Counted from the first letter of the stretch, positions 52,643-60,311 are shown. The stretch: 64,000 nucleotides of DNA from Metallococcus carri (GCF_011440275.1 NZ_JAAOIV010000003.1:1-64000), one strand, 5' to 3'. The notes: generated by a model not told the origin, from the sequence alone. Program-made: numbers and translations.

Positions 52643-54205
52643 CTAGCGAGCGCCGACCGCGCCACCCGTGCCCGTGCGGGTGTCCGGGCTCGCCCCGAGC
52701 GACGCAAGATCGGGGCGGGGCGGGTGCACGTCGCCGAGGCGCCGTGTCGCGACTCCGCGCAGGAGGTTGGTGGTGACACGCTCGACGAAGGCGACGCTCG
52801 CGGCATTCGTCCCGAGCCGCTTGTTGACCCCGAGGAGCGCCCATGTCCACTGCATCGTGCCGACCGCGACGACGCCGGCTCCGCTGTCCGCGCGGTAGTA
52901 GGTGAAGTCCGAATGCGTCCGCACGCCCGGCCGCCCCTCGACCGGACTGTGCGCGACGACCTCGAGCGACGCGGGTGTGCCCGGGATGGGGTAGGCCCGG
53001 TCGACCTCGGTGCCGACGATGCCGGGGAGACGGTCTGCGGCCTGCACGCCCGTCCCGTCGAGGAGCCAGCTATCCGGTCGGCGCACGGCCAGGTCGCCGT
53101 GCGCGGGGAAGCATTCGTAGAGCATCCCGGTCAGTGAATTCTCCGGTTCGGGTTGCTGCCCGGCCCGCCAGAGCGAGGTGCGCTCGCGGCCGCGGACGGG
53201 GTCGAGGCGGTCATCGACCTTGTAGCAGACGACCGACTGTCCATCGTCCTCGTGGCGAATCCGCCAGTAGCAGGCATTCGCGCCGAGGAAGGCGAGGTTC
53301 GTGCCGGCGTCGCGGGCGGTCGTGACGTTGTCTCGCATCGCCCGCGACCAGTACTCGTCGTGGCCGAGGGAGACGATCCCGGTCGCGCCCCGGACGCGCG
53401 CCGGGTCTTCGAGGTCGTACGAGGTCACATAGGCGACGGGCAGGCCGAGCGACTCGGCGAGCCGGATCGTCGCCGCTTCGAAGGACAGGAGCTTAGGGGC
53501 GCCATTGCTCTCCTGCGGCCGGTCGTGGCTCACCCGGTAGGCGCGCGGGTCGTTCGGCGTCGGACCCTTGTAGAGCGAGTAGCCGCCCCACGTGTTGTAT
53601 GCCGCCCAGGTGGAGGTCGCGACCACGAGGGCCAGCCGGTCGGTGGTCGCCTCCGAGCGGATGACGAATGTCGTGTAGCGCCAACGCTTCTGCGCCTCCA
53701 GGACGACAAGGTAGGCGCCCGCCGGCCAGCCGTCCGTCGGGACGGACACATCGGCCTCCCAGCCAGCGGTCACGCAGTGCGTGGCCGGGTCGATGCGCGG
53801 CTGCGGCTTGGGCCGCGCGGGTGTCGACGCCGTGCGATGCACTTCGCGGGCGCCCTTGCCGCCGTAGTGGCCGACCCGCAGGACGGTCGCGGTCCACGCG
53901 CCGATGGTGCTCCGGACGGCAAGCTCGAGCGGCTCCCCCGCCGACAGCACGATCCGCCGTGGATAGCCGCACAGCTCCTCGTCGCGGGCCATCGCGGCGG
54001 CCGGGCGACGCCAGTCCGCTCCGGGCCGGGCATTCTCTGCCACAACCCAGTCGACGGAGCGGTTCTGCGAGCCGGATGCCGTGAATGACCCGGACGGCGT
54101 GCCCGACGGCGAGCTCGAAGATTTCGGACCCGAGCAGGCAGCGGCCGCGAGAGCGGGCAGCCCGACGAAGACGCGGCGCGACAGTCGGCCGCTCGACTCA
54201 GCCAC
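52643..54205 (-). CDS. Lipoprotein with N,N-dimethylformamidase beta-subunit-like domain
   Basis: 520 residues. A twin-Arg-like start (SRRVFVGLPALAAAACSGP) ends in a lipobox with Cys about residue 24. A Ser-rich linker follows, then a large domain with AYNTWGGYSLYKGPTPNDPR, IVSLGHDEYWSRAMRDNV and AFLGANACYWRIR. These match the actinobacterial family annotated from the dimethylformamidase large subunit. Most relatives are secreted and uncharacterised, so amidase activity is only a family label. The SRR-FVG start could allow Tat export. Confidence 0.82.
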   Translation of the reverse strand: MAESSGRLSRRVFVGLPALAAAACSGPKSSSSPSGTPSGSFTASGSQNRSVDWVVAENARPGADWRRPAAAMARDEELCGYPRRIVLSAGEPLELAVRSTIGAWTATVLRVGHYGGKGAREVHRTASTPARPKPQPRIDPATHCVTAGWEADVSVPTDGWPAGAYLVVLEAQKRWRYTTFVIRSEATTDRLALVVATSTWAAYNTWGGYSLYKGPTPNDPRAYRVSHDRPQESNGAPKLLSFEAATIRLAESLGLPVAYVTSYDLEDPARVRGATGIVSLGHDEYWSRAMRDNVTTARDAGTNLAFLGANACYWRIRHEDDGQSVVCYKVDDRLDPVRGRERTSLWRAGQQPEPENSLTGMLYECFPAHGDLAVRRPDSWLLDGTGVQAADRLPGIVGTEVDRAYPIPGTPASLEVVAHSPVEGRPGVRTHSDFTYYRADSGAGVVAVGTMQWTWALLGVNKRLGTNAASVAFVERVTTNLLRGVATRRLGDVHPPRPDLASLGASPDTRTGTGGAVGAR

Positions 54206-54289
54206 GTGTCCCGATCCGTGTGCGCCTCATGGTGCAGAGAATGCCAGAGGCGGCTGAACGCGTCAGGAGCGCCACCGTGGCCAGCAGGC

Positions 54290-54640
54290 CTACGCGTCGA
54301 CGGCGGACTGCAACTCACGAATCGTCGTGGCGAGGATGCCTTGGGTCAGCAGACCAGGCCCGAGCGGGCCGGACCGAGCGGTCCCGAGCGCAGGCAACTG
54401 ACGCAGGATCTCTCGGTCTACTTCGGTCAATTGCGTGATCTGCCAACGGATTTCGTCAGCGACCACCGTCGCGCCGAGCGCGTGCGAGCCCACATGGGCC
54501 ACGGCTGCCGCGTGGGCGACGGACTCCACGAGCGGCATACGGCGCGGCCGGTGCGTCAGGCGTCCGTCCAACAACTCGGCAACAAAGGCGGTCTCGCCAT
54601 GGACAGCGAGATCTTCCTGAACTGCCATCTGCCACCGCAC
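54290..54640 (-). CDS. Hypothetical protein, possibly remnant of a longer gene
   Basis: An unrecognised 116-residue frame from GTG 54640, with QMAVQEDLAVHGETAFVAEL and DEIRWQITQLTEVDREILRQ suggesting a mainly helical soluble protein. The same frame reads sensibly upstream through a TGA at 54689-54691 (protein-like GALQIENWFKHGLPDFL before it) but has no start codon there. It may therefore be a decayed gene. The stretches 54206-54289 and 54641-54927 hold nothing else that I can support. Confidence 0.35.
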   Translation of the reverse strand: MRWQMAVQEDLAVHGETAFVAELLDGRLTHRPRRMPLVESVAHAAAVAHVGSHALGATVVADEIRWQITQLTEVDREILRQLPALGTARSGPLGPGLLTQGILATTIRELQSAVDA

Positions 54641-54927
54641 GAACCGCCGGACGCTGTCGTTCCCCTTCTCTGCAAGAACGAGCGCGGGTCACAGGAAGTC
54701 AGGAAGGCCGTGCTTGAACCAGTTCTCAATCTGGAGCGCGCCAGTCGCGGCGAGCGGGACATGTAGACACGTCCCCTCCGGACGTGGTGGGCTATCGGAC
54801 CTTTGTGCTGGTTCGCCGTGGGAACGCTCACGGCAGCAAACTACGTGGTGGGTCCGACAACTGGGCGCGGTTGCGAGTTCGGCAGCACCGTCCCGAACGG
54901 CCCTCCTGGCTCGCGCGCCACCGCCTG

Positions 54928-55758
54928 TCAGCCGCCGTAGTTAGCGATGCGCTGAACGAAGTCATTTGCCCAAGCGACAGCATCGTCGACGTCGGGGAGC
55001 ACGTCGAGGTCTTCAACTGCCGCCTCGTACAGCCTGGCCCAGCCATCACCTGGGACGATGGTCGGCGGCCATGCTTGCTGGCGCCGGTACTCGAAAAGTC
55101 GGAAGCAGGTGGCCTCGACCTGCGCGAGGTCGAGTTCCTCGCCCTTGTCGAGCAACTGGAGGTCGACGAGATCGCGCGCTCGTTCGCTTTCAGGCTCCGA
55201 TAGCGCATGCAGCTTCTGGGCGATCTGATGATCGGCGCGCGTTACCCGCACCGGATTGGGCGCCTCGAGCCCGACCTCTCTGAAAAGCTGCGCCAGGTCG
55301 TGGGCGAGTTGGTACTCCGGCTCATCCGCGTCGCCGATCTCGTTATGTCCGAGCTCGAACTTCACTGTGCACCACGGCTGGCCGCGGTAGTCGAGTTTCA
55401 CGTCGAAGGGCTGCATGACGTACGCCCTCGGAACACCGCTCGGGCGAGGTGCCGCCTTCTCGATCAGCCTGCCCGTGAAACCGGCCCAACCAGCGGCTAG
55501 CGAGTCCTCGAAATCGCTGCGAAATTTGGCCAGCGGCTGGACACGCGCGGCATCGAGGTCTCGGGTGAAGCGGGTACCCCGTCCATATCGCAGCGCCATC
55601 CCGCTTCCTCCTTTGATCGCACCCTCGGGCAGCATCTGCCCAACCACCACAAGGGCCATCCCGACGCGACGGCGAAGGGCGAGTCCGTCGCTGGCCTCTA
55701 GGTTGCGAATGCGCTGTTCCAGCGATCGAACGTTCGTCGGCGTATCCGAGTAGCTCAC
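54928..55758 (-). CDS. abiEii: AbiEii-type nucleotidyltransferase toxin (type IV toxin-antitoxin / abortive infection)
   Basis: A 276-residue protein. The nucleotidyltransferase core is AIKGGSGMALRYGRGTRFTR followed by DLD, matching the KGG...R-x-T-x-D-x-D motif of AbiEii/AbiGii toxins. Later parts contain ADHQIAQKLHALSEPESERA and RDLVDLQLL, the conserved Lys and Asp of the C-terminal half. Relatives add nucleotides to tRNA or otherwise stop growth upon phage infection. The GTG 55758 start overlaps the antitoxin stop (GTGA). The open frame upstream to 55869 is a shadow. Confidence 0.88.
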   Translation of the reverse strand: MSYSDTPTNVRSLEQRIRNLEASDGLALRRRVGMALVVVGQMLPEGAIKGGSGMALRYGRGTRFTRDLDAARVQPLAKFRSDFEDSLAAGWAGFTGRLIEKAAPRPSGVPRAYVMQPFDVKLDYRGQPWCTVKFELGHNEIGDADEPEYQLAHDLAQLFREVGLEAPNPVRVTRADHQIAQKLHALSEPESERARDLVDLQLLDKGEELDLAQVEATCFRLFEYRRQQAWPPTIVPGDGWARLYEAAVEDLDVLPDVDDAVAWANDFVQRIANYGG

Positions 55759-56297
55759 GACCGAAGTCCTTTCCTCACCCGCTGCCACTCGGAGGTCGTC
55801 AGCAGTCCGTCGCCGCGAGCCTGCTTGGCCGCGTCCAGCAAGCGCTCGGTCTCGATGCGACCGCGACACTCAAGGATGGCGTCGGCAACGGGCTGCGATT
55901 CGAGGCCTTCGTAGACCGTTGTGCGGGCGTGGTGCTTGACCTGGGTCAAGTGCACGAACGGCGGCAGCTTGGGACGAGCCCGTCGACTGACCGCCACCTT
56001 GATCTTCCGGGGATTGACATCAGCAAGCCCGAACAAGGCCAGCACCGACTCACCGTGGAGGTACGCCCCGTCGCCTGCGCGCAGGAGCGCTTCGGCGAAC
56101 TGGTCGTACGCCGTCGGCAGGATGTCAGGGACCCGGTACAACCCGTACGCGATGTTCTCCAGACCGCCCCGTGCTGCGAGCTTTGGCAGTTCGACTGCTG
56201 GCACGCCAGCCTCGGCAGCCTTCCTCGTCGTGACATATCCGTAGTGATCGAGAGCGATCTCGCGCACGATCTCTCGGTACTTCACCCCGGCAACCAT
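55755..56297 (-). CDS. abiEi: AbiEi-type antitoxin / transcriptional regulator
   Basis: A 180-residue protein. An N-terminal winged helix (about 5-70; DHYGYVTTRKAAEAGVPAVE, GLENIAYGLYRVPD) matches the AbiEi_4 antitoxin DNA-binding domain. A C-terminal domain follows (LHGESVLALFGLADVNPRKI). AbiEi represses its own promoter and counteracts AbiEii. The inverted repeat across the promoter at 56300-56329 is the expected target. ATG 56297 has no ribosome site but a TATAGT hexamer six bases upstream, so the message may be leaderless. Confidence 0.88.
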   Translation of the reverse strand: MVAGVKYREIVREIALDHYGYVTTRKAAEAGVPAVELPKLAARGGLENIAYGLYRVPDILPTAYDQFAEALLRAGDGAYLHGESVLALFGLADVNPRKIKVAVSRRARPKLPPFVHLTQVKHHARTTVYEGLESQPVADAILECRGRIETERLLDAAKQARGDGLLTTSEWQRVRKGLRS

Positions 56298-56299
56298 GT

Positions 56300-56329
56300 C
56301 ACAACTATACCGAAAACAGTAGTGTTGTG
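56300..56329. promoter_or_regulatory. AbiE promoter with overlapping inverted repeat
   Basis: The left arm CACAACTATAC (56300-56310) and right arm GTAGTGTTGTG (56319-56329) match at 9 of 11 positions across an 8-base spacer. On the minus strand a -10-like TATAGT (56309-56304) lies inside the left arm, six bases before the AbiEi ATG. This places a dimer operator directly over the promoter, the arrangement known for AbiEi autorepression. Binding is inferred. Confidence 0.65.
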
Positions 56330-56491
56330 CCGCGACCATGAGCGGCCACTGTGAGCACCCGAGGCGCGGCCCAGCGGGGTGATGGTGCGGTGGTCAGGTT
56401 CGCTCAAGGTCTGGATCGAGGCCACCGGCCGATCCTGACACGCTGACTCCGCGAGCGGCATACCGTCGGCGCCGAATCGCACGCCGCGGCG

Positions 56492-56896
56492 TCAGAGGGC
56501 CCGGCCGGGCGCGAGGACGTCGAGACCGAGCGCGCGGGCGGCTTCCGCCAAGCGATGGTCGTAAGTGAGCACGGCGTCCACGTCGAGGCGCAGCGCGGCT
56601 TCCAGATGCAATGCGTCCACGGTGCGCAGATTCGGAATCGGCAAGAGCCCGGCCGCGCGGAAGGTGGCCCGATCGAAGGCAGCGAGTGCAACCCCGTCCA
56701 CGAGGTCGCTCACCGCCGACTGCTCGAGCCCTTCCCGCACAGCGATGCGGCGCAATTCAGTCTCCAGCAAGTCGCTTGAGACAAGGTCGGCAGGCGTGTG
56801 GTCAAGCCAGTCGATCAGCTCCGAGGTCTCGGGCTGCCAGAGCAGGAGCGCTCCGAGCGCCGAGGTGTCGACATACACGAGCGAGAGCTCGTTCAC
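56492..56896 (-). CDS. PIN domain toxin (VapC type)
   Basis: A 134-residue PIN protein. Metal ligands appear in LSLVYVDTSALGALLL (Asp10), SDLLETELRRIA (Glu about 45), LRTVDALHLEAALRLD (Asp about 94) and LTYDHRLAEAAR (Asp about 112). These are the four acidic residues expected of an active RNase. GTG 56896 overlaps the stop of the Phd-like antitoxin (GTGA). It is the third of five toxin modules in this region. Confidence 0.92.
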   Translation of the reverse strand: MNELSLVYVDTSALGALLLWQPETSELIDWLDHTPADLVSSDLLETELRRIAVREGLEQSAVSDLVDGVALAAFDRATFRAAGLLPIPNLRTVDALHLEAALRLDVDAVLTYDHRLAEAARALGLDVLAPGRAL

Positions 56897-57174
56897 CTGC
56901 GGTCCTCACGCAGCTCACCGAGGATCTGAGACAACGACGGGTCGCTCTCCGAGCGCCTCGGACTCAACTGCGCCCATCCGCCGACTCGCTTAGCCGGTCG
57001 GGCAATGGTCAGCGCGGGACTGGGCGCATCGAGCGGAATGATGCGACCGACGGGAACCCCGCGGTTGGTGAGCACGAACGAATGGCCCTCGCTCACGGCA
57101 CGAAGGACTCGCCCCGACTCGTTGCGCAACTCGCGTTGCGACAAGCTCTCGATCGACGGCTCACTCCCGCTCAT
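56893..57174 (-). CDS. Phd/YefM-type antitoxin
   Basis: A 93-residue protein. The stretch SQRELRNESGRVLRAVSEGH and then SFVLTNRGVPVGRIIPL is the Phd/YefM fold that binds DNA as a dimer. The disordered C terminus (WAQLSPRRSESDPSLSQILG) would wrap the PIN toxin. ATG 57174 is preferred to TTG 57180. A palindrome nine bases upstream is its probable operator. Phd antitoxins with PIN toxins are a known hybrid VapBC arrangement. Confidence 0.88.
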   Translation of the reverse strand: MSGSEPSIESLSQRELRNESGRVLRAVSEGHSFVLTNRGVPVGRIIPLDAPSPALTIARPAKRVGGWAQLSPRRSESDPSLSQILGELREDRR

Positions 57175-57182
57175 CCGCAAAA

Positions 57183-57200
57183 TGTAGCACGCGCGCTACA
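57183..57200. promoter_or_regulatory. Palindromic operator of the Phd-PIN module
   Basis: TGTAGC (57183-57188) and GCTACA (57195-57200) are perfect inverted arms around ACGCGC, giving an 18-base near-palindrome. It lies 9-26 bases upstream of the antitoxin ATG. Position and symmetry suit Phd-type autorepression. Nothing else in this short intergenic space competes as an operator. Confidence 0.65.
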
Positions 57201-57218
57201 ACCGATGACCCCATCCGC

Positions 57219-57836
57219 TCATCCCAGCAGAATGCGAGCCGCAGCGACGATCGCGGCCGCGCCGAACACTGCCACGACGACCGCGGCGACCCGCGTGATC
57301 CACGGAAGCGCTGCAGACAGGGCCCTTCGATTGCGCGATGCTCCCATCAGGCCCGCGACCAGCAGGTCCCAGACAAGCACGACGGTGAACATCCACACGC
57401 CATACAGTGCCCGCGCCGCGGTCGCAGCGCTCGACGTGGCAGCCGCGAGACTGAGGTAAAAGAGCAGGTTCTTCGGATTGAGCAGTCCCGATGCCAGACC
57501 GAGGCCGAAACTCCTGCTCCACGATGTGCGCCTCGCAGACCCGGATTCGTCGTAGGGCACGCTCACCCGCGCCCGCCAGAACGCGACGCCCATCCAGAGC
57601 AGGAAGAGACCGCCGGCGAGTTCGACCACGGCGAGCACGACATCATTGCCGACCAACGACAGCCCTCCGAACGCCGCCGCGATGAAGACCCCGTTCGCGA
57701 TGGCGATGCCGAGGCACACGCCGCTGGCCAACCGCCACCCATGAGCCGCGGCAGTGCGGACGATCAAGAAGAAGTCGACGCCCGGAATGAGCAGCGCGAG
57801 AAAGTGCGCCAGGGCGACGGCGACGAACTGTTCCAT
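57219..57836 (-). CDS. LysE/RhtB family exporter
   Basis: A 205-residue protein with six membrane helices, beginning MEQFVAVALAHFLALLIPGV, the first helix with the conserved Pro-Gly. NPKNLLFYLSLAAATSS is the helix-4 region typical of LysE/RhtB amino-acid exporters. The divergent or upstream AraC-type regulator gene lies 77 bases away on the same strand, an arrangement common for this exporter family. The exported solute is unknown. ATG 57836 is chosen over an upstream start at 57872. Confidence 0.88.
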   Translation of the reverse strand: MEQFVAVALAHFLALLIPGVDFFLIVRTAAAHGWRLASGVCLGIAIANGVFIAAAFGGLSLVGNDVVLAVVELAGGLFLLWMGVAFWRARVSVPYDESGSARRTSWSRSFGLGLASGLLNPKNLLFYLSLAAATSSAATAARALYGVWMFTVVLVWDLLVAGLMGASRNRRALSAALPWITRVAAVVVAVFGAAAIVAAARILLG

Positions 57837-57913
57837 GGAGCTTTCGAAGGTCGAGGGACTGAGGTCCCTCACCTTCGCGGTCGACCAGGTCGCCGGTCTT
57901 GAACAAAAGTGCG

Positions 57914-58711
57914 TCAGCGCCGATAGCGCCCGGGTGTCGCGGCGACGTGCGCCCGGAACACGCGGTGAAAGTGGCTTTGGTCGGCGAACCCCAGCACGTG
58001 GGCGACCGACGCGATGGGCTCACCGCCCCGCAACAGGGCCCGCGCACGCACGACGCGCGCATCGTTGCGCCACGCGATCGGTGTCAGCCCGGTGGCGGAC
58101 CGAACCGCGCGGATCAACTGGAAGCGGCTCATCCCGACCATCGCCGCAAGTTCATCGACCCGCGGATCACCCACCTGTTCGGCGAGCAACCTCAGCACCG
58201 GCCGAAGTCGTTGTGCCACAACCGCATCGGGCGTCGGCTCAAGGACTTCAGTGGTGCCGGCCAGGCAGAACGCTCGCCTCAGCAGCCCGGCGAAGGTCTC
58301 CCGACCCTCGCCGGCATACAACGCAGCATTTGCCACATCGAAGGCCTCGCGCGTCTTCTCGCTTCGGTGCACCTGGATCGCGGCGCTGATTGATTCGCCA
58401 TCGGTCCACACCTGATCGCGCAGCCACGTCTCGTCCGCGAGCATCATCTGGTAGACCCAGCGACCACCCACGGGATTGCACTGATGCAGCTGACCAGCCG
58501 GGATGAAGACGACATCACCGGCCTCGAGTATGACGGGGGTTCCGGAGCGCCCGACGAACTCGCTGCGCCCTTCGTCGATGATCCCGATCGCGAACCGATC
58601 GTGGGTGTGCGAGCGGTAACAGCTGTTTTCCCGGGCCGACCGCCGAGACTCGACCTCGGGAAACCCCGGGTCGTGCCAGAACTCAGGCGCGGCAGCGACC
58701 GGAGCGTCCAT
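57914..58711 (-). CDS. AraC family regulator with cupin domain
   Basis: 265 residues. The N-terminal cupin-like sensor (about 25-130) has SHTHDRFAIGIIDEGRSEFV and DVVFIPAGQLHQCNP. The C-terminal AraC double helix-turn-helix contains ELAAMVGMSRFQLIRAVRSA and VLGFADQSHFHRVFRAHV. This is the regulator type that accompanies LysE exporters. Control of the adjacent exporter is likely. ATG 58711 is chosen because the cupin starts soon after it. The open frame to 58825 lacks family sequence. Confidence 0.9.
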   Translation of the reverse strand: MDAPVAAAPEFWHDPGFPEVESRRSARENSCYRSHTHDRFAIGIIDEGRSEFVGRSGTPVILEAGDVVFIPAGQLHQCNPVGGRWVYQMMLADETWLRDQVWTDGESISAAIQVHRSEKTREAFDVANAALYAGEGRETFAGLLRRAFCLAGTTEVLEPTPDAVVAQRLRPVLRLLAEQVGDPRVDELAAMVGMSRFQLIRAVRSATGLTPIAWRNDARVVRARALLRGGEPIASVAHVLGFADQSHFHRVFRAHVAATPGRYRR

Positions 58712-58745
58712 ATCCCCAGGATAGGGATTAACGGCAGGATGCCGG

Positions 58746-59117
58746 TCAGCGCGGCGTCGTTGCTGCGACACCCTGTTCCTCGCAGGCAGTTCGAAGGCGC
58801 TTGTCCCGAGTCCACAACTGACCACCCCGCACGACCATCGCCGAGCCCATCAGGTGGGCATCAACGGCGCTCAGCCCACGGCCCCACAGCTGTTGCCGAT
58901 CCACCAGCACCATGACCTCGTCATGCGAGACGACGGGGAACGACCACAGGCTGGCCAGGAGCCCGATCACCGTGGCGCGGTCGCGGACGGAGCCCAGCGC
59001 CAGCTCCTCGATGACCATCGGGTGACACCCGACCTCGTCGCGTTCGAGAAGGGACGCGAGATGCTCGTCGCGTCGATGCAGATGGTCGATCCAGACGGAC
59101 GTGTCGACAAGGATCAC
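58746..59117 (-). CDS. PIN domain toxin (VapC type)
   Basis: A 123-residue PIN nuclease. Acidic ligands occur in MILVDTSVWIDHLHRRDE (Asp5), MVIEELALGSVRD (Glu about 38-39), LSAVDAHLMGSAMV (Asp about 86) and LWTRDKRLRTAC (Asp about 104). Length and pattern are those of the common VapC type that cuts tRNA or rRNA loops. Its GTG start overlaps the stop of the antitoxin gene (GTGA). Confidence 0.93.
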   Translation of the reverse strand: MILVDTSVWIDHLHRRDEHLASLLERDEVGCHPMVIEELALGSVRDRATVIGLLASLWSFPVVSHDEVMVLVDRQQLWGRGLSAVDAHLMGSAMVVRGGQLWTRDKRLRTACEEQGVAATTPR

Positions 59118-59311
59118 GACGCGCGACGGCGCTTGCGGGGCGCGCCCTGAGCACGTGCGTCGGAGCCTCCGAGGGCGGCGAGTCGACGTGCGCTCTCGAC
59201 CCGGATCAGGGTCTCGAGTCCGTCCCTCAGGAGCGCGGACTTCTCGCGGACGCCCGTCAGCTCAGCGGCGCGCGCATACAGTTCGTCATCGATCGTGACG
59301 GTGGTCCTCAT
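59114..59311 (-). CDS. VapB-type antitoxin
   Basis: A 65-residue protein beginning MRTTVTIDDELYARAAELTG, the ribbon-helix-helix start of DUF2191/VapB antitoxins. EKSALLRDGLETLIRVESAR and a basic C-terminal tail follow. It should neutralise the PIN toxin and repress the operon at the palindrome just upstream. ATG 59311 is preferred to an in-frame start at 59323 because the ribbon strand begins immediately. Confidence 0.9.
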   Translation of the reverse strand: MRTTVTIDDELYARAAELTGVREKSALLRDGLETLIRVESARRLAALGGSDARAQGAPRKRRRAS

Positions 59312-59334
59312 GACGTCTCCCATGCATCGAGGAC

Positions 59335-59350
59335 GGCATCATCTGATGCC
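59335..59350. promoter_or_regulatory. Palindromic operator of the VapBC module
   Basis: GGCATCA (59335-59341) and TGATGCC (59344-59350) are perfect 7-base arms around a 2-base centre. A further GATGC-containing half-site follows (ttGATGCtagc, about 59355-59365). The element lies 24 bases upstream of the VapB start, where autorepression would act. The spacing suits a ribbon-helix-helix dimer pair. Confidence 0.6.
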
Positions 59351-59369
59351 TACTTTGATGCTAGCAGCC

Positions 59370-59723
59370 TCAGAAATCGTCGTCTGTGAGGCCGAGCTCG
59401 GCCCCCTTGGCGGCAGCCTGGTCGCGGTCCACCCGTCGTCGCTGATCTACGGGCGAGGTGTGGGTCGCGGTGGTGCGAATCGTGAGGTCGACACCATCGT
59501 CGGTGACTTCGACCAGCCCGATACGACTGCCGCGCTCGTCGAGGATCGCATCGAACGACCCACGGCGCAGCGCCGCAAGACGCTCACTGCGTTGCTCCTC
59601 ATCGGACGCATTGGTGACCAGCTCCACGTGACCCTGAGTCGTGGACCGGTACACGTCCCACGCCCAATCGAAGTCGTCATCGGTCAACGGCTCGAACGAG
59701 ACACGTGGGCGCGACCCACTCAT
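59370..59723 (-). pseudogene. Truncated GNAT acetyltransferase
   Basis: 117 residues. The first 80 read as a normal small GNAT protein (DFDWAWDVYRSTTQGHVELV, FDAILDERGSRIGLVEVTDD, LTIRTTATH). The acetyl-CoA loop region is degraded to SPVDQRRRVDRDQAAAKGAE and the protein then stops at LGLTDDDF. The usual final segment (N-x-A...LYERLGF) is missing. A frameshift or deletion near 59440-59480 would explain it. Its ATG overlaps the HigA stop (ATGA), so it was once the third gene of that operon. Confidence 0.65.
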
Positions 59724-60043
59724 GCGGACTTCAACGGAGTAATCGCGTCGACAGTGTCGCGAAGTTGCCGTCGCTCAAGGCGCAACTCGTAGTTCGACTG
59801 GAGGTTCATCCAGAGCTCCTCGGACGTCCCGAAGTACCGCGCCAGTCGAATCGCAGTGTCAGCAGTGATCCCCCGCTTGCCGTGCACGATCTCGTTGATC
59901 CGGCGCGGCGGCACGCCGATCGACACGGCCAGCTTGTTCTGAGTAATCCCGAAACCGTTGATGAAATCCTCCATCAGGATCTCTCCCGGATGGATCGGTT
60001 CAATCAGGTCGTCCATCTCAGTGGTAGTCGACGAGTTCGACAT
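59720..60043 (-). CDS. higA: HigA-type antitoxin, XRE helix-turn-helix
   Basis: A 107-residue protein. The HigA signature EPIHPGEILMEDFINGFGIT precedes the helix-turn-helix QNKLAVSIGVPPRRINEIVH. TADTAIRLARYFGTSEELWM follows. ATG 60043 is chosen because GGAGG lies eight bases upstream. This start overlaps the end of higB by 26 bases. ATG 60016 is the other candidate. As in other HigBA modules the toxin gene comes first, and HigA should repress the shared promoter. Confidence 0.93.
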   Translation of the reverse strand: MSNSSTTTEMDDLIEPIHPGEILMEDFINGFGITQNKLAVSIGVPPRRINEIVHGKRGITADTAIRLARYFGTSEELWMNLQSNYELRLERRQLRDTVDAITPLKSA

Positions 60044-60299
60044 CTTCTGCGCCTCCATCTCTCCAGACGAAGCAGATCCGCCACTGCGTGTTCACCCTGA
60101 TGCTGTGCTGCCCACGCCGGTCGCCGACCAGCCGCTCCAGCCGGTTCCCCGGCGGGATCCGCAGATCCTCGACAGCCTTCGCCGCGTGGATCAGTTCGAG
60201 CTTCCGCAGTGTGGCTCTCTGCACCGTCCGGTCGACACGCTTGACATACTGCTCGTGCCAGATGCGCTCGGTGTCCTTGTCGCCGAACGATCTGATCAC
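60018..60299 (-). CDS. higB: HigB-type toxin (RelE/ParE superfamily)
   Basis: A 93-residue ribosome-dependent mRNA nuclease of the HigB type. Family parts are MIRSFGDKDTERIWHEQYVK, RKLELIHAAKAVEDLRIPPG and the end strand SIRVNTQWRICFVWRDGGAE. The conserved Arg and Trp of that strand belong to the active face. Start GTG 60299 has no ribosome site. TAGACT at 60311-60306 could be the -10 of a leaderless message. First gene of the higB-higA operon. Confidence 0.92.
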   Translation of the reverse strand: MIRSFGDKDTERIWHEQYVKRVDRTVQRATLRKLELIHAAKAVEDLRIPPGNRLERLVGDRRGQHSIRVNTQWRICFVWRDGGAEDVELVDYH

Positions 60300-60311
60300 G
60301 AGGACAGTCTA

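Noticed and set aside
52134-52850. Upstream extension of the FitA-type antitoxin frame
   Set aside because: The extension is antisense to the VOC and lipoprotein genes, and the antitoxin fold begins exactly at ATG 52133 behind a good ribosome site.
54206-55203. Plus-strand open frames of 186 and 139 codons
   Set aside because: They overlap the AbiEii toxin or the hypothetical remnant on the other strand, and show no domain or ribosome site.
59295-59792. 165-codon plus-strand open frame
   Set aside because: It is antisense to the truncated GNAT gene, which has clear GNAT segments. The plus-strand product looks like a shadow.
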